Shown: positions 8,482 to 16,453, numbered from the stretch's first letter. The stretch is DNA of 64,000 bases from Myxococcaceae bacterium (GCA_016926755.1 JAFGNZ010000172.1:54614-118613); one strand, 5' to 3'. Numbers and translations are program-made. The notes: a model not told the origin generated them from the letters alone.

Positions 8482-9468
8482 CTACTTCGTCCCGCCCCCA
8501 TAAGGAGCAGGGAGGGGTGCAGGGCTCGAGCGTGGCTCCGCGCTCGGCGCGTCCTCCGCCAGCGCCGCCGCGCTCAGCCGCACGAGGGAGAGCCACACCA
8601 GGTCCGCCAGCAGCAGGTGGACGAGCTGCATCCACACCGGCGCCAGCAGCACCAGGTTGATGAGCCCCGAGGCGAGCTGCACCGCGTACAGCACGCCCAG
8701 CAGCGCCGCGCCCCGCTTCACCTCCGCCGACGGCCGCAGCCGGGCGATGAGGGTGGCCAGCACCACCAGCAGCGCGCCCACGCCCACGGCCAGCAGCGGG
8801 TGCAGTACGCGCAACCGCACCAGCATGTGTGCCGTCGGCGAGAGGTCCTGCTGGAAGCCCTCCGACAGGCTGGAGGCCGGGAAGAGCGTGTCCCCCAGCG
8901 CGGCGATCGCCCCGCTCACCCCCAGCACCATCACCCCCGCCACCGCCACTCCCACCAGTGTCCCCGCCAGCCCCTGTCCCCGCAGCGCCAGCCGCGAGCG
9001 GCCCCCCGCGAACCACGCCGTCAACCCCTGCGCGCCGATCAGCAGGAACGTGTTGAGCAGGTGCACCGCCATCCAGAACGCCCGCCCGATGGACTGGTTG
9101 TGCGCCACATACTGGAGGAGCACCAGCCCCGCGCCGACGGCCGCCTCCGTCAGCATGAAGACGAGCGCGAACACCGACGCGCGCCGTACCGGGTGCCCCT
9201 TCGCGTGCGCGCGCAGGCCCCACACGCACAGCGCCACCGCGAGCACCATGGCCAGCCCGCTCGTCACCCGGTGCGTGTACTCGATGATCGTGGCCACTGT
9301 GGGCTCACGCGGGATGACCACCCCGTTGCACACGGGCCAGTGCTCTCCGCACCCGGCCCCGGAGCCCGTGGCGCGCACGAAGGCGCCCCACAGCACCACG
9401 GCCAGCGTGTAGGCGAGCACGGCGTAGCTGAAGACCTGGAAGCGGCGAGAGGAGGCGGGAAAGGTCAT
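8482..9468 (-). CDS. ctaA: Heme A synthase, COX15/CtaA family
   Basis: 328 aa integral membrane protein with about eight hydrophobic helices. It oxidises the C8 methyl of heme O to make heme A for cytochrome c oxidase. Family signatures are GAFVRATGSGAGCGEHWPVC near the N-terminus, EYTHR (His heme ligand), a second His in the NTFLL helix (AVHLLNT), the RVLHPLLA helix and a C-terminal QLVHLLLADLVW. The CxxxxxxC-like pair in the first loop (GCGEHWPVC) is present, as in many bacterial forms. No other cytochrome oxidase assembly gene is adjacent. The C-terminal 30 residues are Pro/Ala-rich and not part of the fold. Confidence 0.93.
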   Translation of the reverse strand: MTFPASSRRFQVFSYAVLAYTLAVVLWGAFVRATGSGAGCGEHWPVCNGVVIPREPTVATIIEYTHRVTSGLAMVLAVALCVWGLRAHAKGHPVRRASVFALVFMLTEAAVGAGLVLLQYVAHNQSIGRAFWMAVHLLNTFLLIGAQGLTAWFAGGRSRLALRGQGLAGTLVGVAVAGVMVLGVSGAIAALGDTLFPASSLSEGFQQDLSPTAHMLVRLRVLHPLLAVGVGALLVVLATLIARLRPSAEVKRGAALLGVLYAVQLASGLINLVLLAPVWMQLVHLLLADLVWLSLVRLSAAALAEDAPSAEPRSSPAPLPAPYGGGTK

Positions 9469-9745
9469 CGGTGCGTCGATCCCAGCGGGCGGAGGGCTCC
9501 TCCCTAACGCACTTCGGCGCCTGGCGCCTCCTCCCTCCGCTCCGTGCCTCCACGCCTGCCACTGCCCCTCATCAGGCCCGGTAGGGGTTCTCCGGTGCGA
9601 CCGTCCACGGATTCGGACGCCCGTCCAGCAAACGAGACGGTGCCTCGGGGAGGAGGGCGGGGAGCGAGCTGCCCCGAAGCAGGCTCGCCGGTGGATTCCT
9701 TGAGTCTATGGGGGGTTAGGCGCTGCGCTGGGCGTCCCGAGCCCC
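9469..9745. other. Gene-free region upstream of ctaA
   Basis: Contains the 5' flank of ctaA (minus) and a hairpin with arms GCGAGC (9664-9669) and GCTCGC (9683-9688). Short plus-strand frames here have no coding character. It leads into the promoter-like element and structured RNA candidate listed next. Confidence 0.4.
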
Positions 9746-9761
9746 TGGCACGCCGGATGCT
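9746..9761 (+). promoter_or_regulatory. Sigma-54-like -24/-12 promoter element
   Basis: TGGCAC at 9746-9751, five bases, then ATGCT at 9757-9761. This gives the GG-N10-GC spacing of sigma-54 promoters (consensus TGGCAC-N5-TTGCW) with one mismatch. The expected start, 12 bases past the -12 C, is near 9772, three bases before the first hairpin of the RNA candidate. Sigma-54 and its enhancer-binding proteins control much of myxobacterial development. It is one short motif in GC-rich DNA, so chance remains possible. Confidence 0.45.
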
Positions 9762-9771
9762 CTACGCCCTG

Positions 9772-9959
9772 ACAACACCGGGCCTGACGAACCCGGTGTC
9801 TTGGGATTCCAGGTCAACAATCCCGAGGCGGCCGTGAGCTGGGGTCCCCCTGCTGGCTCACGGTCGCAGGCTTCAGCAGATTGAACATGGAGATGTTCCC
9901 CTTCGCGTCGCGGGCGTGGGTGGCCTTCAGGGCACCCTCTCCCGCGACGCGTTTTTTTT
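9772..9959 (+). ncRNA. Candidate structured small RNA
   Basis: Four adjacent helices then a terminator. H1: 9775-9782 pairs with 9792-9799 (8 bp, perfect). H2: 9800-9808 with 9819-9827 (9 bp, one U-G). H3: 9828-9839 with 9856-9867 (12 bp, one G-U). H4: 9883-9888 with 9893-9898 (6 bp, GGAG loop). Terminator stem: 9904-9914 with 9941-9951 (11 bp) plus eight T. H1-H3 abut with no spare bases. Both wobble pairs are G-U only when read on the plus strand and would be A-C mismatches on the other, which argues for a plus-strand transcript. No plausible ORF lies inside on the plus strand. Size about 188 nt; function unknown. Confidence 0.5.
9904..9959 (+). terminator. Intrinsic terminator with T8 tract
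   Basis: Eleven-base perfect inverted repeat: CGCGTCGCGGG at 9904-9914 and its complement at 9941-9951, with a 26-base loop, followed directly by eight T at 9952-9959. It points rightward. The only upstream plus-strand transcript that could use it is the RNA candidate. Alternatively it is an attenuator in the leader of the 10110 gene. Confidence 0.7.
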
Positions 9960-10109
9960 GCCCAGGCCCCCTCCCGCCGCGTGCGCTCCTTCCTGCGTTC
10001 CGCTGCCTGGCCGCTGACAGAGGTTTCGGGCACCCAGCTTCGTAAGCCCGGTCCCGGTATGGCGCGAGGTGCTCCCGGGTCCGCGAGGCTTGAGGCAGGA
10101 TGTTCCTCC

Positions 10110-12632
10110 ATGACGTCCACGCCTCCCCGCCGCTCTGGCTGGAAGCGCTCGCTGCTGGCCTGCGCGCTCCTCGCCGTCCTCGCAGGCATGGGGACGTGGG
10201 GGACTGTGGCCCTCCAGAGCGCGCGGGAAGGATCCATCGAGGCCGACGCGCGACTCCAGGCCGCGACACGGACCGGCTCGCCCTCTTCCGTGAAGAGCCC
10301 TGGAGCGTCTGGATTGCGCTCCGCCAGGCAGCCTGGGGTGGACGCCCAGGCGCGCGAGGCCGCCGGCACGCTCGAGCTGAGCGGCCGTGTCACCGACGAG
10401 CAGGGGCAGCCGATTGAGAACGTGAGGGTCCTCCTGCGTCCCAAGGCGCTCACCTCGCTCGACTCCCCCGAGGAGACCACCACCGACGTCGAGGGCCGCT
10501 ACCGCCTCGCGCCCCTGCCGCCGGGGCTCTATGACGTCTCGTTCTTCGCGCGGCGCTACCTGGCAAACCGCGTCAGTGATCACGCGCTGACCGCCTCGGG
10601 GACACTGGACGTGGTGCTGGAGCCCGCGTTGCTCGTCGAGGGGCGGGTTGTCGACGAACAGGGGCAGCCCATCTCCGGAGCACAGGTGAAGCTCGCCATG
10701 CCGCCGGGCGCTGGCGAATGGGACACTTCCGAAGAGTACGAGGAGTTCGGCACGCTCTCTCGGGAGCGGAGCGGTGAGGACGGGCGCTTCGTGCTGGATG
10801 CGCCGGACGTGGGCCCCTGGCATGTCTCCGCCTTCCATCGCGGCTACCTGGGGGCACTCGAGGAAGGGGTGAAGGCACCCGCCAGTGGGGTGAAGCTCGT
10901 GCTGGCGAGGGGCGCCGTGCTGGAGGTGGAGGTGGAGGACGAGCAGGGGCGCCCCGTGGCCGGCGCCGAGTGCCAGCTCTCGCCGGACGGCGCGTGGATA
11001 GCGGAGGGATGGAAGCAGTGGACGGATGAGCACGGCCGAGCCGTGTACGAAGCGGTGCGGGAGGGGCGCTACGCGCTGGCGGCCAACACCTCGGAGCGCG
11101 AGCCCTATCGCGTGGTGGCCCAGAAGCTGGAGCTGCGGGGACAGGAGCGGAGGCGGGTGCGGCTGCGGCTCCCCGCGGGCTGGGGGCTCCAGGGCGTGGT
11201 GGTGGACTCGGAGGGCAAGCCCGTGGCGGGCGCCACGGTGCGGGCCGTGCCGGACCTCGTGCTGCAGCCCATGGATACCTGGAGCCGCGAGGAGTGGCCC
11301 GTGTTGAACCACAACAGGAGGCTGCTGGACGAGTGGAGCGGCAAGGCGGGGAGCGCGGTGCGCACGGGGGCGGACGGCCGCTTCGTGCTGAAGCACCTGC
11401 TGCCGCGGGCGTATCGGGTCAATGTGTCCATGCTCGGATACAAGCTGGACGCCGAGGCCACGGGCAGCGCGGTGGAGGTGGACGGGCAGTCCACGGGGCT
11501 GAGGGTGCCAGAAGGGGGAGGCCCGGTGCGACTGGTGCTGGCGTGGCGGGGGGTGATCAGCGGTCGCGTGGTGCGGCAGGGAGGTGGGCCGCTGAAGTCC
11601 TTCACCATCGACGCGCGCGAGGTGGAGAGCGAGGATGGCAGGTTCACGGTGGCGCTGGAGGAGAAAGGCCCGCGGGTGCGGCTGGCGTTCGGGGCGCCGG
11701 GGTTGGCAACCACGTGGCGGCAGGTGAAGGCGACGCCAGGGCAGCAGGTGGACCTGGGGGACGTGGTGCTGTCGGAGGGCCGTCCGGTGCTGTTTCGGGT
11801 GGTGGATGCGGAGACGGGCGGGCCCGTGCACGCGGCTGTGTTGCTGAGCGAGCAGGACGGAGTCAGCTCTTCGGCGGGCGTGTGGGGCAACAGCACCGGG
11901 AGGGATGGCGTGCTGCTGCTGGAGGCCGTGGAGCGACGGCCGCTGACGGTGGTGGTGCGGAGCGCGCAGCACCTGGAGGCACGCGCGTCACTCGCGCCCG
12001 AGCAGGAGGAGTTGACGGTGGCGCTGCACCCGGGCGCGACGGTGCAAGGTTGGATGCGCAACGCACAGGGGCCGGTGGCCCTCGCCCGGGTGTATCTGTA
12101 CGACGAAGCAGGCGTGTCGAGGTACTCGCTGGACGTGCGCGAGGGCTGGCACTCGCGGCAGGGAGTGGCGGAGGGCCACTATGTGGCGCGTGTCCACAGC
12201 CCCGATGAAGTGGCGGCCTCCTTCCCGTGGCAGGAGGTGCGGGTGCCGGGGACGGGAGTGGTGCAGCTCGACTTCGTGGCGGAGACGCAGGGCAGCCTGC
12301 TGGAGGTACGGCACTCGCGAGACGTGGACGAGATCCGACTGGTGCCGGGCCGCCACCCGCCACCGGCCTCGCTGGCGGAGCTCCGCGTGCGGGCATTGCG
12401 CAGCCGCCCTTACATCCAGGAGTACGGCGAGCCCTCCTTCGTCCGCTTCCCGGTGCTGCCGGCTGGGCCTCACACGCTCATGGCCTGGCGCATCCACCGA
12501 GACAGACTCGAGGTGCACCAGCAGCATGTGGACGTGTCGGCGGGAAGCTCGCGGGTAGTGGAGCTGCATCCTCGGTGGCAGCCCCTGCTGGAGGTGGTGA
12601 CGCGCTGGGACGGCGCGTGGGGAATTCCTTGA
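10110..12632 (+). CDS. Carboxypeptidase regulatory-like repeat protein (large surface/periplasmic protein)
   Basis: 840 aa from the ATG at 10110, preceded by AGGCAGGA at 9-base spacing; the frame upstream has no coding character. Residues ~13-33 form an uncleaved signal anchor or signal peptide. The rest is built of about six beta-sandwich repeats of the carboxypeptidase regulatory/CnaB-like kind, each opening with a GRVxDEQGQPI-type strand (examples: GRVTDEQGQPI, GRVVDEQGQPI, VEDEQGRPVAGA, GVVVDSEGKPVAGA). Such repeats are structural or binding modules and give no enzyme activity. Myxobacteria have many of these paralogues. The lanthipeptide precursor gene follows 107 bp downstream on the same strand; whether they are functionally linked is unknown. 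Confidence 0.85.
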   Translation: MTSTPPRRSGWKRSLLACALLAVLAGMGTWGTVALQSAREGSIEADARLQAATRTGSPSSVKSPGASGLRSARQPGVDAQAREAAGTLELSGRVTDEQGQPIENVRVLLRPKALTSLDSPEETTTDVEGRYRLAPLPPGLYDVSFFARRYLANRVSDHALTASGTLDVVLEPALLVEGRVVDEQGQPISGAQVKLAMPPGAGEWDTSEEYEEFGTLSRERSGEDGRFVLDAPDVGPWHVSAFHRGYLGALEEGVKAPASGVKLVLARGAVLEVEVEDEQGRPVAGAECQLSPDGAWIAEGWKQWTDEHGRAVYEAVREGRYALAANTSEREPYRVVAQKLELRGQERRRVRLRLPAGWGLQGVVVDSEGKPVAGATVRAVPDLVLQPMDTWSREEWPVLNHNRRLLDEWSGKAGSAVRTGADGRFVLKHLLPRAYRVNVSMLGYKLDAEATGSAVEVDGQSTGLRVPEGGGPVRLVLAWRGVISGRVVRQGGGPLKSFTIDAREVESEDGRFTVALEEKGPRVRLAFGAPGLATTWRQVKATPGQQVDLGDVVLSEGRPVLFRVVDAETGGPVHAAVLLSEQDGVSSSAGVWGNSTGRDGVLLLEAVERRPLTVVVRSAQHLEARASLAPEQEELTVALHPGATVQGWMRNAQGPVALARVYLYDEAGVSRYSLDVREGWHSRQGVAEGHYVARVHSPDEVAASFPWQEVRVPGTGVVQLDFVAETQGSLLEVRHSRDVDEIRLVPGRHPPPASLAELRVRALRSRPYIQEYGEPSFVRFPVLPAGPHTLMAWRIHRDRLEVHQQHVDVSAGSSRVVELHPRWQPLLEVVTRWDGAWGIP

Positions 12633-12739
12633 GCCTGGTGCCAGGGGCGGGGCAGGTGTCGCGACCCGCGTCACAACCTCACGCCCGGGAACTCCCTCGG
12701 GGTGGGCCTCCTCCCCGACTCAGGCCCCCAGGAGACACC

Positions 12740-12961
12740 ATGAACCCTGCAATGATCGTCCAGGCGTGGAAGGATCCGGCGTACCGCGCAGCCCTGCTTC
12801 CCGAGCAGCGAGCAGCCCTCCCGGAGAATCCCTCCGGGAGACCGCTCACGGAGCTCGAAGACTCCGAGCTGGATGACGCCACCGGCGGGCTCAGTCGGTT
12901 CACCCAGGCCTTGTGCTGCTTCTACACCTACTTGAACTGCGCCACGTCCCCGCTGCTCTGA
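12740..12961 (+). CDS. Mersacidin/lichenicidin-type lanthipeptide precursor
   Basis: 73 aa, ATG at 12740 with AGGAG five bases upstream. The N-terminal half (MNPAMIVQAWKDPAYRA...AALPENPSG) has the IVxAWKDPxYR and ALPENPxG features of class II (mersacidin-family) leaders. An acidic stretch ends in the double-glycine site DDATGG (G49-G50), where the peptidase domain of a LanT would cut. The 23-residue core (51-73) holds three Cys (59, 60, 67) and five Ser/Thr (52, 55, 63, 69, 70), enough for up to three thioether rings, and ends in TSPLL. No LanM synthetase or LanT lies in the window, so this is an orphan precursor modified in trans, or one whose partners lie elsewhere. Confidence 0.8.
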   Translation: MNPAMIVQAWKDPAYRAALLPEQRAALPENPSGRPLTELEDSELDDATGGLSRFTQALCCFYTYLNCATSPLL

Positions 12962-13310
12962 CGCGCCCAGGCCCATGGGGGCTGTCGAGCCGAAGCGAGC
13001 GGTCGAAGCAGAGGGGGGCGCGCATGGCCACGGCAACGGCGCACCTCCTCCCGAGGGTCGGACCGTGCTTGATGGCTCACTGTTCGGAGATGTCGGGGGT
13101 TTTGGGCGCGAAAAGCCCCGACCTCTCCGAACAGTCCAGAGTGGCTAAGAGGGTGTTGGGCAGGCACAGGCACGCACAGGATGTAGCGCTTGCCCAGCAT
13201 GGAGCCAGGCCCGAGGCCCCTGCGGCTACTGCCCCTCAGAGAAGAGGGCCCGCGCCTGTTTGCGCGAGCGGATACCTGGCGGAGGCGCCCTCCCTGAACC
13301 TGTCTGCTTG
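12962..13310. other. Gene-free region with long palindromes
   Basis: No coding frame is convincing here. The region holds the long imperfect palindrome at 13080-13134 and the left arm of the one at 13298-13320, described separately, and leads into a kinase remnant on the minus strand. Confidence 0.4.
13080..13134. repeat. Long imperfect inverted repeat (19-bp arms)
   Basis: Arm 13080-13098 (CTGTTCGGAGATGTCGGGG) pairs with 13116-13134 with a single T/C mismatch. Inside, TTTT (13100-13103) pairs with AAAA (13111-13114), leaving a seven-base loop. This is the strongest palindrome in the accessory patch. It could be a terminator for the lanthipeptide transcript (no T-tract follows), a REP/MITE-like unit, or fused transposon ends. 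Confidence 0.6.
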
Positions 13311-13320
13311 TCAGACAGGT
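13298..13320. promoter_or_regulatory. Perfect 9-bp-arm palindrome, operator-like
   Basis: ACCTGTCTG (13298-13306), a five-base spacer, then CAGACAGGT (13312-13320). The shape and sequence recall operators of TetR-family repressors, but no regulator gene is adjacent. The TGA of the minus-strand kinase remnant falls inside it (13311-13313), so it may instead be part of that gene's old terminator. Confidence 0.35.
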
Positions 13321-13643
13321 TGCCTGGCGCGCCCGACAGCAGGGATGTCCGGTGCCAGCTGCCGAGAGTGCTCTGCTCGGGCACAGAGGCGTGCATCACG
13401 GGTCGCGCACGGGGTGGGAGGTGGGCTGGCGTGCGCGTGGGAGGACGGGCACGTAGCACTCTTCAGCATGTACCCGCTGTAGGCGCTGTTCTTGAGGGCC
13501 TCACACTTCTCGGGCTCCAACTTCACCCAACATCCTCCGTTGATGGGGAGTTGTTGCGGGTGAGGGCATCGTCCCTTCGCATCGGGCCGCGCTTGCCCTG
13601 GCAGGGGATCGGGGAGCGTCTCCTCGGCCTGCACTCCTGGCAC
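13311..13643 (-). pseudogene. C-terminal remnant of a myxobacterial Ser/Thr protein kinase
   Basis: A minus-strand frame of ~110 codons contains a stretch typical of the extracytoplasmic tail of myxobacterial Hanks kinases: DPLPGQARPDAKGRCP, then INGGCWVKLEPEKCEA, then YSGYMLKSATC. The paired Cys residues and the NGGCW motif are recurrent in this tail. No kinase domain, transmembrane segment or plausible start exists upstream, so the gene is a 3' fragment. The final ~45 codons past the second Cys pair are less convincing. Assignment rests on recollection of the family pattern, not an alignment. Confidence 0.5.
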
Positions 13644-13767
13644 TGATTATCAGAGGTGCAGGCAGGCGCTGGAAGCAGAGCTTCGCGCGTTGGCCGAGGA
13701 GATCTCCACCGCGGGTACACGGCTCAACCGGCTGGTCACCCGGAGCCTATGACGGTATGAGGGAGCC

Positions 13768-15015
13768 ATGCCGAAGCGGTACTTCGATCTGGCGGACGAT
13801 GTGTACCTGCCGGGGCGTTGGGAACTGGGCCATCCCCTTGATCAGAACGGCCATCAGCTCGAAGACCCCTGGCAGTTCAGGGTGGGAGAGCCTGCCCGGT
13901 TCAAGGGCCATGTTCAGATTCCGATCAAGAAACCCGGCACTCCCCTCGGCTTCTCGCACGCAGCCTTCAGTATCCCCGTCGTCCACGTCAGGGTGGCATC
14001 TCTTCTCGCGGAGATGGCTCCGAACGACGTGGAGATCATCCCCGTGGGGATCAACGGGCAACCGGATCAGTTTTGCATCCTGAACGCCACCCGCATTGTC
14101 CGTTGCATTGATGACAAGGCCTCTGAAGAGGTTCGGTACTGGAGGCCGGAGGACGGTCGGCCAGAGAAGGCAGGACAGTACCGCGCCGTGTATGGCATGC
14201 GCATCGACCCCTCGAAGGTGGGGGACGCCAAAGTGTTCCGCCCCTGGGGCTGGACGGTGGCCCGCATCGTCTCTGAGGAGATCAAGGAGGCGCTGGAGCA
14301 CATCGGGGCCGCGGGCGTGAGGTTCAAGGAGGTCACCGGTCCGAGTTCTATGAGTCCGGAGGAGCGCGACCGGAACCAGCGGCTCATCGCGTTGAGGGAG
14401 CAGACTGACGCTGCCCGTTCAGCCTTCTGGCGCACTTTGGGAAGGTTGGATGAGGAAGCCATCATCCCTATCGTCGTGGGCGGCTCATGGCCCGCTCGGC
14501 GCCAGGTCTGGCGCATCATCCATCGCCCGGGTGGGCGCACCCTGCTGGTGACGGACGGACTCTCGGACTTCTTCGTGGACCGCGCGGAGCCGTCCGTGGG
14601 CTTCGGCCTGGAGTTGGCCCTGGAGACGGACGAGCCCCTCAAGGAGGCTGAGAAGAGCTGGCCCCTGCTGCTCCTGGAGCGGGTGGCGGACGAGGTGGCG
14701 GAGCACGAGCGGGTGCGCGAGAAGGTGAAGACGGGCTTGATGTCCATGGAGGTCTCCGGCAAGGGCATGCCCCAGCCGCTCGTCACCCAGGAGGGCAGGG
14801 TGGGTGTGCTGCTGGGCATGGAGCCGAGCGCGCTCCCCCGGAGCTTCACCATGCCGTCTGGGGAGGTGCGGCTCGTCACCGTCAAGGCGCTGCTGCCGAC
14901 GGAGCTGGCCTACCTCCTGGAGCACGGTAAGAAGGGCCGGGACGAACTGCTACGGCGATTCGACCAAGCGGGCCACGGACACCTGTCCCGCATAGGCCAA
15001 AGACCGGTTGTGTAA
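13768..15015 (+). CDS. Imm11-family immunity domain fused to a SUFU-like domain
   Basis: 415 aa, no signal peptide, so cytoplasmic. Residues ~1-195 match the Imm11 (DUF1629) family, with a beta-rich N-terminus (MPKRYFDLADDV), CILNATRIVRCID, YGMRIDPSKVGDAKVFRPWGW and a final helix VSEEIKEALE. Residues ~215-400 look like a suppressor-of-fused-type (SUFU) immunity domain (WRIIHRPGGRTLLVTDGLSD, VGFGLELALET). Both families are known immunity proteins of polymorphic toxin systems, and multi-domain polyimmunity proteins shield a cell from several toxins. No toxin gene is adjacent, making it an orphan. GC is slightly below its neighbours. A partial duplicate of the Imm11 part follows at 15018. Confidence 0.72.
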   Translation: MPKRYFDLADDVYLPGRWELGHPLDQNGHQLEDPWQFRVGEPARFKGHVQIPIKKPGTPLGFSHAAFSIPVVHVRVASLLAEMAPNDVEIIPVGINGQPDQFCILNATRIVRCIDDKASEEVRYWRPEDGRPEKAGQYRAVYGMRIDPSKVGDAKVFRPWGWTVARIVSEEIKEALEHIGAAGVRFKEVTGPSSMSPEERDRNQRLIALREQTDAARSAFWRTLGRLDEEAIIPIVVGGSWPARRQVWRIIHRPGGRTLLVTDGLSDFFVDRAEPSVGFGLELALETDEPLKEAEKSWPLLLLERVADEVAEHERVREKVKTGLMSMEVSGKGMPQPLVTQEGRVGVLLGMEPSALPRSFTMPSGEVRLVTVKALLPTELAYLLEHGKKGRDELLRRFDQAGHGHLSRIGQRPVV

Positions 15016-15017
15016 GA

Positions 15018-15083
15018 CCGCGCCGTGTACGGCCTGCGTATCGACCCCTCGAACGCGGGGAACGCCATGGTATTTCGGGCCGC
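15018..15083 (+). pseudogene. Broken partial copy of the Imm11 domain
   Basis: The stretch reads RAVYGLRIDPSNAGNAMVFR in frame before a stop and closely parallels 14179-14244 of the intact gene (RAVYGMRIDPSKVGDAKVFR) at both DNA and protein level. Homology stops abruptly after it. It is the scar of a second immunity gene or of a tandem duplication, cut by the event that brought in the low-GC gene to its right. Confidence 0.65.
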
Positions 15084-15115
15084 CTGAGGAACTTGCCACT
15101 TGCCAGGGTTTCGCC

Positions 15116-15135
15116 GTGACGGCACCCGACGGGGT
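15116..15135 (+). repeat. 20-bp direct repeat, left copy
   Basis: GTGACGGCACCCGACGGGGT is repeated exactly at 16515-16534 in the same orientation. The two copies bracket the low-GC lipoprotein gene. They may be att-like cores or the footprint of a recombination. Confidence 0.7.
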
Positions 15136-15217
15136 AGGCGCCATTTTGAAGCAACTGGAGTTGCCCACGCGGCCTGCGCAGTTGGCTGCACCCCAGTACG
15201 AGGGGAAGTCCGCGAGC

Positions 15218-16114
15218 TCATTGGGGGATGGTGATCGTAGTGTCATCAATCGTCCAGCCGTAATTTCCCGGGGACGTGATTTGGAGTTCAGTAATGCCTT
15301 CACCTGAATCCAAAGGAAAGTACCAGTTATATCCGGGAGCTAGATCAGGCCAATACCGCCAGGAGCCATCCACCTTCCTTATCCAGACCTGGATATGACC
15401 ATACTGAGGATTGTCTGAAATCCTGGGTATGTAAATCGCATTCAGATTGAACGGCCTGATGCCCTCATATCTTTTCTGGACATAGAATTTGACCCGCTCC
15501 GTGTTGCTATGGGGGGACAAATTCCGGGGTACGTTCGCCGCATCAAGGCCAGTCTGGACGCATTGGCCATTCTGCATCACGCCTACTTTTCCAGGCACCG
15601 TTCCAAAGCAGTATGCGGACGATTCGAAGGAGAGGTGGAAATGAGTATAGCCAGTGGGTTGGACATAAGCCCATTGGTTGTTACCGCAGTATGGGATGTA
15701 CCAGTACGCGAAGGAATCGTAGCTGTGGTCGAGATCCAAAGCCAGGGCATAGGGATCGTTGAAGTTGATAATGCAGGTTGTGCCAGTATGGGCTCTCGCT
15801 AGGTCAGGAGATTCAGTCTGGGCACTCGCTGGGCCAGAAGGTTCTAATTGCCTGGGGACATCCGGAGTCAGGTTGATCAAGGATTGGCGCGAACCCGCCT
15901 CCAGAGTCTCTCTGAGTTGCTCTGGCGTCGGGGCCACCGGTTCAGGAGCTTTGGCGATGGCCCTGGTGGTCGGGTTGTCTGGAATGTAGTTGATTTTACC
16001 CGGTATTTCATGGGAATGTTGCTCAGGCCGGGGGTGAATGCATCCTCCCAGGAGAAACCCCAAGAGGGTGGCTGATAGGGCGAAAGAAGCACTGTTCTTT
16101 AATGGGAATGACAC
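15218..16114 (-). CDS. Low-GC lipoprotein of unknown function
   Basis: 298 aa from a GTG at 16114 with a GAGGAGG ribosome site. A signal peptide ends in lipobox LGGC, followed by a Pro/Thr-rich linker (~30-110). A compact C-terminal region (~110-298) is rich in Tyr, Trp and Asn and has four Cys (TTCIIN, IPYCGN, AYCFG, GQCV) that could form two disulfides. I do not recognise the fold; the WYIPYCGNN and GYTHFHLSFESSAYCFG segments look beta-rich and secreted. The gene runs at roughly 50% GC against about 70% around it, and lies between two 20-bp direct repeats. Recent acquisition is the best explanation. Confidence 0.75.
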   Translation of the reverse strand: MSFPLKNSASFALSATLLGFLLGGCIHPRPEQHSHEIPGKINYIPDNPTTRAIAKAPEPVAPTPEQLRETLEAGSRQSLINLTPDVPRQLEPSGPASAQTESPDLARAHTGTTCIINFNDPYALALDLDHSYDSFAYWYIPYCGNNQWAYVQPTGYTHFHLSFESSAYCFGTVPGKVGVMQNGQCVQTGLDAANVPRNLSPHSNTERVKFYVQKRYEGIRPFNLNAIYIPRISDNPQYGHIQVWIRKVDGSWRYWPDLAPGYNWYFPLDSGEGITELQITSPGNYGWTIDDTTITIPQ

Positions 16115-16453
16115 TTCGCTCCTCCTCGGCAGGCATGGAATCCCGACACTGAACTCAACCAGACGCCATGGCGAGGCAGGCCACAGCTCTCATTCAAATC
16201 TGTTCTTTCGTGTGCCAAGTGCAAGCGGGGCGTCGTATTTGCGCCCCCTCGGAGACTCCACTGCCTGGGGCGCTGTCGGGGCTGGGCCTGCTGGCCCAGT
16301 TGGTGGTGGGAAAGTACCGCGATGATCCCCCACGCGTGGGCAGGGCCGAAGCCACAAGAGGCGAGCCCAGCGCCTGAGGCAGCGGCGAAGGCGGAAGCGA
16401 AGGAAGAAGGAGTGCACGCCGCGAGTGGAGTGGGCCGGGTTGCTGCGCCGGAC
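16115..16453. other. Gene-free region with no recognisable content
   Basis: Upstream flank of the low-GC lipoprotein gene and 3' flank of the integrase fragment. No promoter pair, RNA or coding frame could be supported. Confidence 0.35.

Noticed and set aside
9814..10269. Minus-strand ORF whose last 35 codons (RDAKGNISMFNLLKPATVS) look protein-like
   Set aside because: The upstream codons are nonsense and it crosses the RNA candidate and terminator. The apparent coding signal covers the same bases as the hairpins. A decayed gene end remains possible but cannot be supported.
12913..13482. Plus-strand ORF of 189 codons across the palindromes
   Set aside because: It overlaps the lanthipeptide gene and the kinase remnant and has no domain or ribosome site; the long palindromes explain the region better.
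12632..13768. Lanthipeptide cluster with synthetase
   Set aside because: No LanM, LanB/C or transporter motifs on either strand around the precursor.
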